A stretch of DNA of 64,000 nt from Moraxella macacae 0408225 (GTDB taxonomy: Bacteria > Pseudomonadota > Gammaproteobacteria > Pseudomonadales > Moraxellaceae): the NCBI RefSeq assembly GCF_000320365.1, contig NZ_ANIN01000001.1:620001-684000 (forward strand). The letters run 5' to 3'. The translations under genes were made by a program, and so were the position numbers. The notes under the pieces were generated by a model, which had not been told where the DNA came from, did not search any database, and saw nothing but the letters and a program-made list of their open reading frames with translations. Positions within the stretch are counted from its first letter, which is position 1. The number at the start of each line of letters is the position of its first letter. Shown here one piece after another: positions 54,675 to 63,879 of the stretch.

Positions 54675-55946
54675 TTAAGAAAATTGGTTTAAAAATTTAA
54701 CGCATTGTTTTGCAATTGCATTAGCAAGTGGTGGTGGCACGGCATTGCCCACATGTTCACAGCGCTTTGAATGATTGCCAACAAATTGATAATCCAGCGG
54801 AAAACCCGTAATAACCGCCGCTTCGCGCACCGTAATGCTGCGATGTTCAATAGGATGCACAGGAAAATTACTATGCCCCGGCACAAGTGTGGGCGCTAAT
54901 AAATCCATTGCCAAACGCATGGTATTGCCACGCGAATAAAAACTGCTTATTTTTAATTCATCAGGAATTTCATGCATCGTGGCTTGAATATTTTCACCCG
55001 CTTTAATATATTTAAAACGCTCAATGGTTTTAGGCGCGTGTTTCATCGGTATATTATCTATATCGTTTTTATTTTTATAATCAATTTGTGCAAGCACTTG
55101 TCCAATGGTAATCGGTGTTAAAAATTTTTTCTCTGATGAGTTATTAAAATCCAATTTAGTGGTAATTTCATTAGAATGATAAATTGGCAAAGGAAATTCA
55201 AAATTATTGGGTAAATCTTTACGCACCGCGACAATAATAATGCGCTCGCGTTTGGTTGCTGCGCCATACCACGCGCTATTTAATATTTTATGCGCCACAT
55301 TATAACCAATTTGTTCATAAATTTGATACAAATCATCTAATACCGAAATTAAATAATTATTTTCGGTTAATATTTTTAATAACGCTTCTTTTTCTTTACG
55401 CAATTGTGCGCCATATTGCAAAAATTCAGCGCTTAGTTTATTCTTTTTGCGCAATTCAGCTTTCTGTCCTTTATAATTTTCTAATGCTTGCCAAGTTCTA
55501 TCCACTTCATCTTTGATATTTTGTGGTGTATGTTGTGCCAATACTTTGCCATTGCTAAAGGCTTTGACGTTTTCAATAATGCTTAATTTAGGTTTTACAG
55601 TTGCTACTAATTTTAATTGCTGATGATAAAAATAATTGCGTTCATCATTGGGTGAGCGCTCCCCTGCCAAACTAAAGCCTTTGCACACAATACCGCCAAA
55701 CATTACATCTAATTCGCCTTGCTTTAAATTAATATTGGTTAATAAATTGTCTATATCAATATCCAAAATGCTTTGGCAGTCAATAAACGCGGTGTCTTTT
55801 ATTTCTGGGTTATTTAATAATAAAGTAGCAATACAATCTTTATTGCAATCATTAACATAAACCGATTTAAAGCCGTTTTGTTTAAAGCCAATGTGCGAGC
55901 CGCCCGCGCCGACAAATGTTTCAAAAAGAGTGTATTGTTTGGTCAT
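54675..55946 (-). CDS. C5-cytosine DNA methyltransferase with non-canonical catalytic loop and helical insertion
   Basis: A 423-residue m5C methyltransferase. Motif I is FETFVGAGGSHIGF (8-21), motif VI ENV is at 125-127, motif VIII ATKRERIIIVAVR and motif X GNAVPPPLANAIA are present. The usually invariant motif IV GGPPCQGFS reads GGIVCKGFS (84-92): the nucleophile Cys88 remains but both prolines are replaced. A Lys/Glu-rich helical insertion (about 145-195) lies between motifs VI and VIII. No endonuclease gene is adjacent. Target unknown; activity is possible but not certain. Confidence 0.85.
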   Translation of the reverse strand: MTKQYTLFETFVGAGGSHIGFKQNGFKSVYVNDCNKDCIATLLLNNPEIKDTAFIDCQSILDIDIDNLLTNINLKQGELDVMFGGIVCKGFSLAGERSPNDERNYFYHQQLKLVATVKPKLSIIENVKAFSNGKVLAQHTPQNIKDEVDRTWQALENYKGQKAELRKKNKLSAEFLQYGAQLRKEKEALLKILTENNYLISVLDDLYQIYEQIGYNVAHKILNSAWYGAATKRERIIIVAVRKDLPNNFEFPLPIYHSNEITTKLDFNNSSEKKFLTPITIGQVLAQIDYKNKNDIDNIPMKHAPKTIERFKYIKAGENIQATMHEIPDELKISSFYSRGNTMRLAMDLLAPTLVPGHSNFPVHPIEHRSITVREAAVITGFPLDYQFVGNHSKRCEHVGNAVPPPLANAIAKQCVKFLNQFS

Positions 55947-55999
55947 AATTATTCTTAAATACTGTTTTTAAACACTGTTCTTAAATTTCACAAAATTTC

Positions 56000-58336
56000 T
56001 CACTTAGGATCTATCACCTTAGGTTTATCGGTTACTATGGTTGGTTTTGGTAAAGTATGCTCGCTTTCAATCACAGCCGGTGTTTTGTCTTGCATGGTTG
56101 TATTGACAGTTGTGGCTGTTGGAATGTTTTGTAATGACTGGGAAGCAGGGATAACAAGATCGTTTTTTGGCAAACTGGTAGGCGGTTTTGGCTGCGTGTT
56201 TGGGTATGGCTTGTTGATATTTAGCGGAATTTGTTTTAATGTGCCATTTTTGTCAATCACCAATTGCATGGTGCGAATACCGTCAAGGCTTTTTTGGGTA
56301 AAACTTGCTACTGCTGTGCCATTGCGTAAAATGGTTGGTTGTAAAAATACGATCAAATTGGTTTTGTCATTGTTTTTGCTTTTGGAACGAAATAGGTTGC
56401 CAAGCATGGGTATATCACCAAGGCCTGGGACTTTTTGTTGTCCGTAGCTGCTGTTATCACGCATAAGACCACCTAAGGCAACGGTTTGTTGATCATCGGC
56501 CAAAACAGTGGTTTTAATCAGGTTTTTATTGGTTACCACGCCGCTTGTGTTGTTTAGCGTGCCCTCTACGATAGATGATACTTCCTGGGTGATCTCAAGG
56601 CGTACCGTACCGTTTTCGCCAATGTGTGGCACAACGTTTAAATTAATCCCCACATCTTCACGACTGACGGTTTGAAATGGGTTGCTAGATGAGTTATTGT
56701 TGTTGGTGGTGTAAGATCCTGTAACGAACGGTACATTTTGACCGACCAAAATATTGGCTTTTTCATTATCCAACGTCAAAATAGATGGCATGGATAGCAA
56801 GTTGGCGTTATTGGTTTTGTTAATTGCTTGCAAAATTGCCCCATAAAACTGACGATTGCCCTTGCTGTCAACCTTGCTATTGCCAACGCCAAACAACGCT
56901 CCTGCAATGGACGCGGCTGCACCGCCTACGCGTTTTGTTAATACTTCGCTGGCCAATCCGATTGCGGTTGCTCCGACATTGTTAAAATTCACCACGCCCA
57001 CGCCACTATTGGCATTACCCATTGCCCATTGAACACCGAGCTGCTGTGTATCGTTACCAGAAATTTCCATGATGGCTGCTTGAATCAGCACTTGATCGCG
57101 GCGCGTGTCAAGCTGATTAATGGTATTTTCAATTTCAAGCATTAACTCCGGATTTGCATTGACAATCACCGAGTTTTGAGTTTGATCGGCAATGATACTA
57201 AATGGCCGGCCTTGATTGCCTGAATTGTTACTGGCTGTGTTGGTGCTGTTGGTGTTGATTGGCGAGCCTGTTGCAGATGTGTTGGTATTTGAACTTGAGT
57301 TTGAATTTGTGCTGTTTTTGTTTGAACCGAACATAGATGTGGCTTCTAGCGTGGTTTGATCGCCTGCACTGTTTAAGGATTGGTGCGATAATAAACCGCG
57401 AAGCATATTGGCAATGTGGGTGGCACTGGCGTATTTTAAGCGAAATACTCTTAAACCGCTTAAGCGTTGGCTTGGCAATGTGTCCAATTCTTCTACCATG
57501 TTTTGGATTTTGGCAGTCATCTCTGCACTGCCCTTGACCAACAATCGATCCGAAACCGGATCGGCAATAATGTTAATCAAACCGCCCCCTGATGCACTGA
57601 CATTGCCTTGTTGTCCGTTTTGACTGGGCGCGCTTGTGCCTGTTAGCGAGCTTAACAGCTCCATCATACGTCCGGCATCTATATGACGCAGCGGAATAAT
57701 GGTAAGTTTATCATTGATGTCGCTGTCTAGATTTTTGATAAGTTTGGCTATTTCGTTTAAATTCTCTGCTCTATCGGATAATACCAAGGCATTGACATTT
57801 GGTACAACCGCTGCATTGGCGTATTGAGGCATCATGGGGCGAATGATGTTTAATACATCGTTTGCATTGGTGTTGGTTAGGTAAATAACGCGTGTTGCCA
57901 TGCGACTGCCTGTGGTGTTGTTGCGTAAATCCACATCAATCCCTGCTTGTTTTGCGACGGTATCGGGCAATAATTCAACGCTTAAACCACGATCAATTGC
58001 CACAATGCCATTGACTTTCATCACCGCCAAAAACAGCTCATAAATTTCATCGCGACTTAAACTTTTATTGGCAATGACGGTTACATTGCCATTAATGCGC
58101 GGATCAAGCACAAAATTCTTTTGGGTAATACTGGCAACTTGATCAATAAATGCTTTAATATCAGCATCTTGCAAATGCACTTTATAACCTTCAGCATACG
58201 CATTTGGTAGGTTTAGCACGCTCATTGCCAACAATAGGCTTAAAGTTAATGGCTTGATGATTGGCAAAGGTTTTTTTGTGTGGTGTTTGTTCATTGTTTT
58301 GTTCGCTGTATGCTTAGGAATAAAAAGCGTTTTCAT
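56000..58336 (-). CDS. gspD: Type II secretion system secretin
   Basis: Outer-membrane channel of the type II secretion system, about 778 residues. N0 domain (VHLQDADIKAFIDQVASITQ), N1-N3 domains with repeated IPLRHIDAGRM-type segments, an Asn/Ser/Thr-rich spacer (about 350-400) in N3, and the secretin domain with VPFVTGSYTTN, VGINLNVVPHIGENGTVRLEI and VALGGLMRDNSSYGQQKVPGLGDIP. ATG 58336 has an AGG 7 nt upstream; ATG 58294 would give a more compact signal peptide (cleaved near AYAEG) and cannot be excluded. It follows gspC. Confidence 0.93.
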   Translation of the reverse strand: MKTLFIPKHTANKTMNKHHTKKPLPIIKPLTLSLLLAMSVLNLPNAYAEGYKVHLQDADIKAFIDQVASITQKNFVLDPRINGNVTVIANKSLSRDEIYELFLAVMKVNGIVAIDRGLSVELLPDTVAKQAGIDVDLRNNTTGSRMATRVIYLTNTNANDVLNIIRPMMPQYANAAVVPNVNALVLSDRAENLNEIAKLIKNLDSDINDKLTIIPLRHIDAGRMMELLSSLTGTSAPSQNGQQGNVSASGGGLINIIADPVSDRLLVKGSAEMTAKIQNMVEELDTLPSQRLSGLRVFRLKYASATHIANMLRGLLSHQSLNSAGDQTTLEATSMFGSNKNSTNSNSSSNTNTSATGSPINTNSTNTASNNSGNQGRPFSIIADQTQNSVIVNANPELMLEIENTINQLDTRRDQVLIQAAIMEISGNDTQQLGVQWAMGNANSGVGVVNFNNVGATAIGLASEVLTKRVGGAAASIAGALFGVGNSKVDSKGNRQFYGAILQAINKTNNANLLSMPSILTLDNEKANILVGQNVPFVTGSYTTNNNNSSSNPFQTVSREDVGINLNVVPHIGENGTVRLEITQEVSSIVEGTLNNTSGVVTNKNLIKTTVLADDQQTVALGGLMRDNSSYGQQKVPGLGDIPMLGNLFRSKSKNNDKTNLIVFLQPTILRNGTAVASFTQKSLDGIRTMQLVIDKNGTLKQIPLNINKPYPNTQPKPPTSLPKNDLVIPASQSLQNIPTATTVNTTMQDKTPAVIESEHTLPKPTIVTDKPKVIDPK

Positions 58337-58409
58337 AATTGACCTGTAAAAATTAAATCTGTGAAACAATTTTTGTTAAACGGTAACCATGTTAACTGTT
58401 AAATAAAAC

Positions 58410-59321
58410 TTAAAAAGATTGTCGTAATGTGATGGTTTGTTCACCGCGCTGTACTTGGATTTGAGCTTGACCTGATTGTTTTACTTGTTCTAACAGTTGT
58501 GCATCTTGGTTTGGATCTTGGCCGACATCATGCCCATTTACCGAGATGACCTGATCGCCTGTTTGTAAACCTAAGCGTTCTTTTAAATCATGAGGCATAC
58601 CGTCTGTAACCAAATAACCACTGCCTGTCGCTGCAACGCCAACTTGGCTTAGATAGGCCGATGGGTTGTCTTTTAAGGCTGCAATTGTGTTGTCAAGCAT
58701 AGAAGGACTGTTGATGTCAAGCATTGTATTGGTTGAATCTTGAGTTTGGGTTGGTAAGTTTTGCATAGGCATGGTATTGGTTGATGTGTTGGTTAATAAG
58801 TTGTCTGATAAGATTGCACCATTTGGGTTTAAAACCTTGGTGGCGTCGCGTTGATCAAGGGAAAATGCCGATCCAAAGGCTACATTGCTGGTTTGTCCGT
58901 TTTGGCTTAATACAATGTGATCGCGATAAACTTCGGTTAATTGGTAAGCGGTATCGTCTAAAGTTTCACCGATTTTATAGCTTTTTACTCTACCGTTATT
59001 TGCCAAAATTGCAAAAGACAAGGATTGTGGATTGGCAATTGTAACGCCCAATACGGTTACATCAGGCGGTGGCTGATTGACAGGTTGTACAGGTTGTGGG
59101 CGTTCAAAAATATCAAGGCCACTGCTTGTTTGTGTGGTATTTTGAGGCTGTAATGCCACAGGCGTAATCGTAGGGGCAACAGGTGGTGCAACCATCAGCC
59201 ATACCAAACGTGCCAACAGCCAACACAGCCAAACCACCGCCACAAATAATAACAGCGGATACAGTTTTTGTAATTTTGGCAAAAGACCAAATAAGGCGAG
59301 ATTGGCGTTATTTTTCATCAT
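58410..59321 (-). CDS. gspC: Type II secretion system protein C
   Basis: Inner-membrane protein linking the secretin to the assembly platform; 303 residues. One membrane helix (about 19-45), then the homology region domain VTVLGVTIANPQSLSFAIL...VKSYKIGETL, and a C-terminal PDZ domain (about 215-300) with YLVTDGMPHDLKERLGLQTGDQVISVNGH. It is between gspN and gspD. Confidence 0.9.
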   Translation of the reverse strand: MMKNNANLALFGLLPKLQKLYPLLLFVAVVWLCWLLARLVWLMVAPPVAPTITPVALQPQNTTQTSSGLDIFERPQPVQPVNQPPPDVTVLGVTIANPQSLSFAILANNGRVKSYKIGETLDDTAYQLTEVYRDHIVLSQNGQTSNVAFGSAFSLDQRDATKVLNPNGAILSDNLLTNTSTNTMPMQNLPTQTQDSTNTMLDINSPSMLDNTIAALKDNPSAYLSQVGVAATGSGYLVTDGMPHDLKERLGLQTGDQVISVNGHDVGQDPNQDAQLLEQVKQSGQAQIQVQRGEQTITLRQSF

Positions 59322-59326
59322 TATCC

Positions 59327-59361
59327 TAAAAACTTGATCTTAAAACTTGATCTTAAAAACT
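59327..59361. repeat. 13-14 bp tandem repeat between gspC and gspN
   Basis: TAAAAACTTGATCT (59327-59340) and TAAAACTTGATCT (59341-59353), with a third partial copy, partly inside the 3' end of gspN. Confidence 0.85.
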
Positions 59362-60189
59362 TGTTAACGGTTGACGCAGTGATATCACCACGCTATCATC
59401 TGCCCCTTGTCCTTGATAATCAGGCATATGCTTTAACAGGCGTTGAGTTAATTCTACATCTAGCATGTTGTCATTATCCACAAAAAAATCACCCAAACGT
59501 TGACCTTGTGGGGTGTTAATTGCCAAATGCAAGCGTTGTTTTTCAGCGTTTAATTTGCCTTGCATGGTAGGCAGATCAATTGGATATGTCCGCCCACCCA
59601 TCGGATAACGCAGCATACCGCCCGCCCAGCTTAAATCTCCCGTTACATCACTAAACCCCAGCTCATTTTTTTTTAATGCCAAATTTTCCAGTATGATAGG
59701 TGCATCAGGCAGTTGCCAATTGGCAAATGAAGCCAGCGTGTCTTTAGAGATTTTGCCCTTAAAATCATTTAGCCAAATGGTGTTTTTATCAAACTTTACC
59801 GATCCTTGAATGTTGGTTGAACCTGATTGCACGGTAACCGTCATACCGATGTTGCCTGTGAGTAAATGCCAAGGTTGCCACTGCCAAACAAGCGTACCTG
59901 CCAAGGTTTTTTGACCGGTTTCATCAACTTGCCAATTGGCTTGTCCTTGCCACAAATTGCCCGATACTTGTTGCAAATAAGGATTGTCTGGGATAAATTT
60001 TTGCACAAGCCAATTTGCCGGTAATTGCAGCAACAAAAACAAGCACAACAAAATCAGCCCCAACAACAGCCACAGCAATGTCGGTTTTTTCGGACGTATA
60101 GACACAGTTGCCAAAATTAAACCCTTAAATAACTTGATAAATTCATTGAATAAGAAAACAGCTTGCAAAAAAACAATTTGTAAAAACAA
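59353..60189 (-). CDS. gspN: Type II secretion system protein N
   Basis: Minor component of type II secretion, 278 residues, found in Acinetobacter-type clusters with gspC and gspD. One membrane helix (about 38-58), then a beta-rich periplasmic domain with NPYLQQVSGNLWQGQANW, LVWQWQPWHLLTG and GDLSWAGGMLRYPMGGRTYPI. The first 28 residues are hydrophobic and atypical; a GTG at 60105 may be the true start. First gene of gspN-gspC-gspD. Confidence 0.85.
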   Translation of the reverse strand: MFLQIVFLQAVFLFNEFIKLFKGLILATVSIRPKKPTLLWLLLGLILLCLFLLLQLPANWLVQKFIPDNPYLQQVSGNLWQGQANWQVDETGQKTLAGTLVWQWQPWHLLTGNIGMTVTVQSGSTNIQGSVKFDKNTIWLNDFKGKISKDTLASFANWQLPDAPIILENLALKKNELGFSDVTGDLSWAGGMLRYPMGGRTYPIDLPTMQGKLNAEKQRLHLAINTPQGQRLGDFFVDNDNMLDVELTQRLLKHMPDYQGQGADDSVVISLRQPLTSF

Positions 60190-60390
60190 TGTGTAAAAAA
60201 CAATAAAATCTATATATCATAACCGATTTTGGCAAAATTGTAATGTATTTATGCCAATATTATGAAGATTTTTAGTCAATTTTTTACCAGTTTTTGGCAA
60301 ATTTGGGTTGGTTTAAAATAAAATTTTGTAAAAAAATAAAAAATCTCTTGCTTTTTTAAATTTTTTTGTTAAAATACGGCTTTCATAAAT

Positions 60391-60466
60391 AGGGGTATCG
60401 CCAAGTTGGTAAGGCATCAGGTTTTGATCCTGACATCCGTTGGTTCGAGTCCAGCTACCCCTGCCA
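60391..60466 (+). tRNA. tRNA-Gln (TTG), copy 1
   Basis: A 76 nt tRNA with encoded CCA. The acceptor arms AGGGGTA (60391-60397) and TACCCCT (60456-60462) pair, G discriminator, anticodon TTG in the loop TTTTGAT, and T-arm GGTTCGAGTCC. Copy 2 is identical and lies 148 bp downstream. Confidence 0.96.
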
Positions 60467-60614
60467 TATTTTTGTTAAGTGTGCATATTTTTGTTAAGTA
60501 TGTTTGATAAGTGCGTTTTGTGAACATGATTAAATACAATAAATACCACGCAAATACATTGACAAATACATTCAAAATCGGTATAGTTCGCACCGTAATT
60601 CTTTAGCAAGTTTT

Positions 60615-60690
60615 AGGGGTATCGCCAAGTTGGTAAGGCATCAGGTTTTGATCCTGACATCCGTTGGTTCGAGTCCAGCTACCCCTGCCA
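60615..60690 (+). tRNA. tRNA-Gln (TTG), copy 2
   Basis: Identical over all 76 nt to the copy at 60391-60466, including CCA. The spacer (60467-60614) is AT-rich and unlike the tRNA, so the copies are a local tandem duplication. No third copy was seen before prs. Confidence 0.96.
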
Positions 60691-60805
60691 TTTTCTATCC
60701 TAACTTTTAGTCATTGAAAATCCAAACAATCGTTGTTTGTTATTGTTGTTCTGATATAACAACCATTGATGGGTGATTTTCAGCCATTAATCACAGGACT
60801 GCACC

Positions 60806-61756
60806 ATGCCGTATTTGGCGATTTTTACGGGAAATGCCCACCCAGAATTGGCAAAAAATGTTACCAATCATCTACACATTCCACTGGGGCAGGCGAAAGT
60901 CGGCCGTTTTTCTGACGGTGAAGTTGCCGTTGAGATTCAAGAAAACGTGCGTGGTAAAGATGTTTTTATTTTACAATCCACCTCGGCACCAACCAATGAT
61001 AATTTGATGGAAGTCATGGTTATGGCTGATGCACTGCGTCGATCCAGTGCAGGGCGAATCACCGCTGTGATGCCTTATTTTGGCTATGCTCGTCAAGATC
61101 GTCGTCCGCGTTCGGCTCGTGTACCAATTTCTGCCAAAGTGGTTGCGGATATGCTAAACATTGTTGGTATTGATCGCGTGGTTACCGTAGATTTACACGC
61201 TGATCAGATTCAAGGGTTTTTTGACATTCCTGTGGATAATATTTATGGTACACCTGTATTGTTTAAGGATTTGCGTGAACAACATTACGAAAACTTAATG
61301 GTGGTTTCACCTGATGTTGGTGGTGTGGTGCGTGCAAGAGCTATGGCAAAACAGCTTGGCGATGCGGATATGGCGATTATTGACAAACGTCGTGCCAAAG
61401 CCAATGAATCGGAAGTTATGCACATTATTGGCGATGTAAAAGACCGCGATTGTGTGATTATTGATGATATGGTAGATACTGCAGGTACATTGTGTAAAGC
61501 CGCAACCGCCTTAAAACAGCATGGGGCAAGATGTGTTGTCGGTTATATCACGCACCCTGTGTTATCTGGCAAAGCGATTGACACCATCACAAATTCAGTG
61601 CTAGATGAATTGGTGGTAACAGACACGATTGCCTTGACTGAAAATGCCAAAGCCTGTGGCAAAATTCGTCAAGTAACCATTGCACCCTTGTTGGCAGAAG
61701 CGTTACGCCGTATTAACAATGAAGAATCAATCAGTGCAATGTTTGAGACTATATAA
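60806..61756 (+). CDS. prs: Ribose-phosphate pyrophosphokinase
   Basis: Makes PRPP from ribose-5-phosphate and ATP for nucleotide, His and Trp synthesis. The class I motifs [62 protein letters not shown] and [17 protein letters not shown] (PRPP loop) are intact. 316 residues, usual length. Confidence 0.97.
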   Translation: MPYLAIFTGNAHPELAKNVTNHLHIPLGQAKVGRFSDGEVAVEIQENVRGKDVFILQSTSAPTNDNLMEVMVMADALRRSSAGRITAVMPYFGYARQDRRPRSARVPISAKVVADMLNIVGIDRVVTVDLHADQIQGFFDIPVDNIYGTPVLFKDLREQHYENLMVVSPDVGGVVRARAMAKQLGDADMAIIDKRRAKANESEVMHIIGDVKDRDCVIIDDMVDTAGTLCKAATALKQHGARCVVGYITHPVLSGKAIDTITNSVLDELVVTDTIALTENAKACGKIRQVTIAPLLAEALRRINNEESISAMFETI

Positions 61757-61868
61757 CACTCATACATAATAACACTCATACATATAAGATCGGTTTTAGA
61801 AGATTTTTGCTATTTTTTTAATGAAATTTTTTGATAAAAATTGAACATAAAAAATTGAACATAAAAAA
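61755..61868. repeat. Two short tandem duplications downstream of prs
   Basis: AACACTCATACATAAT-like units at 61755-61770 and 61771-61785, and TTGAACATAAAAAA at 61841-61854 and again at 61855-61868, in the 178 bp prs-rplY gap. Confidence 0.85.
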
Positions 61869-61934
61869 TAGTGTCATGGTATCAATTGGTCGCAAATTGA
61901 TGTCGTTTTTTAACTTTTATTTTAAGGAACTCTT

Positions 61935-62663
61935 ATGAGTAACCAAGATTTTGCAAAACTAAGTGCAGTATTACGTGGTGTTGATGCTCAAGGTAAAGGT
62001 GCGAGCCGCCGCCTACGCAAACAAAACCAAGTTCCTGCGATTATTTATGGTGCAGACAAAGAACCATTGGCAGTGGCTTTACGTTATAATGAATTAATCA
62101 AATCATTACAAACTGAAGCGTTTTTCTCGCACATTTTGACAATCAATGTCGAAGGTCATGGTACAGAAGAAGTGGTGATTAAAGATCTACAACGCCATCC
62201 GGCCAAAAACACTCCGATGCACGCTGATTTTCAACGCATTGTGCGTGGCCAAGAGATGCATGTAACCGTACCATTCCATTATGAAGGTGCAGATGTTGCT
62301 CCAGGCCACAAAGAAGGCGGTATCTTTACCTCAAATGCAACCGAAATTGAGGTTACCTGTATTCCATCAAAAATCCCTGAATTCATCAAAGTTGACGTAT
62401 CGTCTATGCAAATCGGTGACTCTATCCACCTACAAGATGTAACAATGCCTGAGGGTGTGGTTATCCGTGAATTGCAAGCTGAAAACGCTGTAAACCGTAC
62501 AATTGCAACCATGCAAGCACCAACGGTTGAAGTGCTTGAGCCAATTGAGCCTGAAGAGCACAAAGAAGCAGCAGGCACGCGTGATCCTGAAGGTGACGAA
62601 GAAGCTCGTAAACTTCAAGCTCAAGACGAAACTCACGATGCTCCAAAATCTGATGATGAATAA
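61935..62663 (+). CDS. rplY: 50S ribosomal protein L25 (long Ctc/TL5 type)
   Basis: Binds 5S rRNA in the large subunit. N-terminal L25 domain (GKGASRRLRKQNQVPAIIYG, then EVVIKDLQRHPAKNTPMHADFQRI), then the C-terminal TL5-type domain (GIFTSNATEIEVTCIPSKIPEFIKVDV) and an acidic Glu/Ala tail. The 242 residues match the long Ctc form. It precedes pth, as in many bacteria. Confidence 0.95.
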   Translation: MSNQDFAKLSAVLRGVDAQGKGASRRLRKQNQVPAIIYGADKEPLAVALRYNELIKSLQTEAFFSHILTINVEGHGTEEVVIKDLQRHPAKNTPMHADFQRIVRGQEMHVTVPFHYEGADVAPGHKEGGIFTSNATEIEVTCIPSKIPEFIKVDVSSMQIGDSIHLQDVTMPEGVVIRELQAENAVNRTIATMQAPTVEVLEPIEPEEHKEAAGTRDPEGDEEARKLQAQDETHDAPKSDDE

Positions 62664-62688
62664 TTTTGTGATTGTTGGATAATTTTTT

Positions 62689-63288
62689 GTGTCTAAAATC
62701 AAATTGTCTCAAGTCAAATTGATTGTTGGACTTGGCAACCCAGGTCAGCAGTATGCCAAAACACGGCATAATGCTGGCTTTTGGTTTGTGGAACGGATTG
62801 CTCGGGATTTTAACCTTGATCTGGCTTTTGAAAAAAGGTTTCATGGATTGGTTGGACGCGGACAAGTGCATGGACATGATGTGCGTTTGTTATTGCCACA
62901 AACTTTTATGAATAAATCAGGCGAGTCGGTAACACCCTTTGTCAATTTTTACAACATTGCCAATGATGCCATGCTGATCGCTCATGATGAACTGGATCTT
63001 AGTGTTGCCCAAATGCGTTTTAAAACTGGCGGCGGACACGGCGGACATAATGGTTTGCGTGATATTGTGCCACATTTAGGGGCGGATTTTCACCGTTTGC
63101 GACTGGGTATTGGACGGCCTGCAAACAAATCTCAAGTGTCTAATTATGTGCTTGGCATACCCAGTTCTGATGAAAAAATCAGCCTTGATTTAATGCTTGA
63201 TGAAGCCATGCATCAACTGCCTAATTTGTTAAACGGTGAGTTTGACAAAGTCCAACAAGCAATTAACGGTTTTAAATTGCCTAATTAG
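62689..63288 (+). CDS. pth: Peptidyl-tRNA hydrolase
   Basis: Releases peptides from prematurely dropped peptidyl-tRNA. [21 protein letters not shown] with the catalytic His, [14 protein letters not shown] and [27 protein letters not shown] are all present. GTG start at 62689 (no better ATG). Its stop lies inside the terminator at 63279-63304. 199 residues, usual length. Confidence 0.96.
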   Translation: MSKIKLSQVKLIVGLGNPGQQYAKTRHNAGFWFVERIARDFNLDLAFEKRFHGLVGRGQVHGHDVRLLLPQTFMNKSGESVTPFVNFYNIANDAMLIAHDELDLSVAQMRFKTGGGHGGHNGLRDIVPHLGADFHRLRLGIGRPANKSQVSNYVLGIPSSDEKISLDLMLDEAMHQLPNLLNGEFDKVQQAINGFKLPN

Positions 63289-63304
63289 GTTAGGCGTTTT
63301 TTTT
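63279..63304 (+). terminator. Rho-independent terminator overlapping the pth stop
   Basis: GCCTAA (63279-63284) pairs perfectly with TTAGGC (63290-63295), 5-nt loop, then G and eight T. Confidence 0.85.
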
Positions 63305-63358
63305 GATATTTTTATTGGTAATTTTTATTGCCAAAAAGTTTTTATTGTTGAGAATTGT

Positions 63359-63739
63359 ATGCAATTAACCATGTTAAAAGCCAAATTACACCGGGCCAGA
63401 GTTACGCATTGTGAGTTACATTACGAAGGTTCGTGCGGAATTGATAGTGAACTGCTAGATTTGGCGGGCATTCGTGAAAATGAATCCATTGATATTTACA
63501 ATGTAAACAATGGCAAGCGTTTTCGTACTTATGCCATTCGTGCCGAGGCGGGTTCAAAAATAATCTCGCTAAATGGTGCAGCAGCCCATATGGCGGAGCT
63601 TGGAGATATCGTGATTATTGCCAGTTACGCCCAAATGGACGAAGCAGAAGCCGACAAACATCAGCCACGTTTGGTGTATTTAGATGAAGGCAATGTGTTA
63701 AAAGACACAGCCAATGTTATTCCAGTGCAAGTGGCATAA
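63359..63739 (+). CDS. panD: Aspartate 1-decarboxylase (pyruvoyl-dependent)
   Basis: Makes beta-alanine for pantothenate. Self-cleavage to form the pyruvoyl group occurs at Gly24-Ser25 in [25 protein letters not shown] follows. I start at ATG 63359 ([15 protein letters not shown], family start), giving 126 residues; an upstream in-frame ATG would read through the pth terminator. It is far from panB and panC. Confidence 0.96.
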   Translation: MQLTMLKAKLHRARVTHCELHYEGSCGIDSELLDLAGIRENESIDIYNVNNGKRFRTYAIRAEAGSKIISLNGAAAHMAELGDIVIIASYAQMDEAEADKHQPRLVYLDEGNVLKDTANVIPVQVA

Positions 63740-63846
63740 CTTACTAAGTTGCTTGTCAAGCTCAAACTGCTTGTCAAGTTCAAGTTGCTTATCAGGTTTT
63801 TACAGCATTGACAGATTTGCTATAGACTTTATTTTATCAATTCCCT

Positions 63847-63875
63847 AAAATAGCCTATCTTTGGCTATTTTTTTT
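63847..63875 (+). terminator. Rho-independent terminator after panD
   Basis: AAAATAGCC (63847-63855) pairs with GGCTATTTT (63863-63871), 7-nt loop, followed by more T. The next gene starts just after it. Confidence 0.8.
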
Positions 63876-63879
63876 GGTT

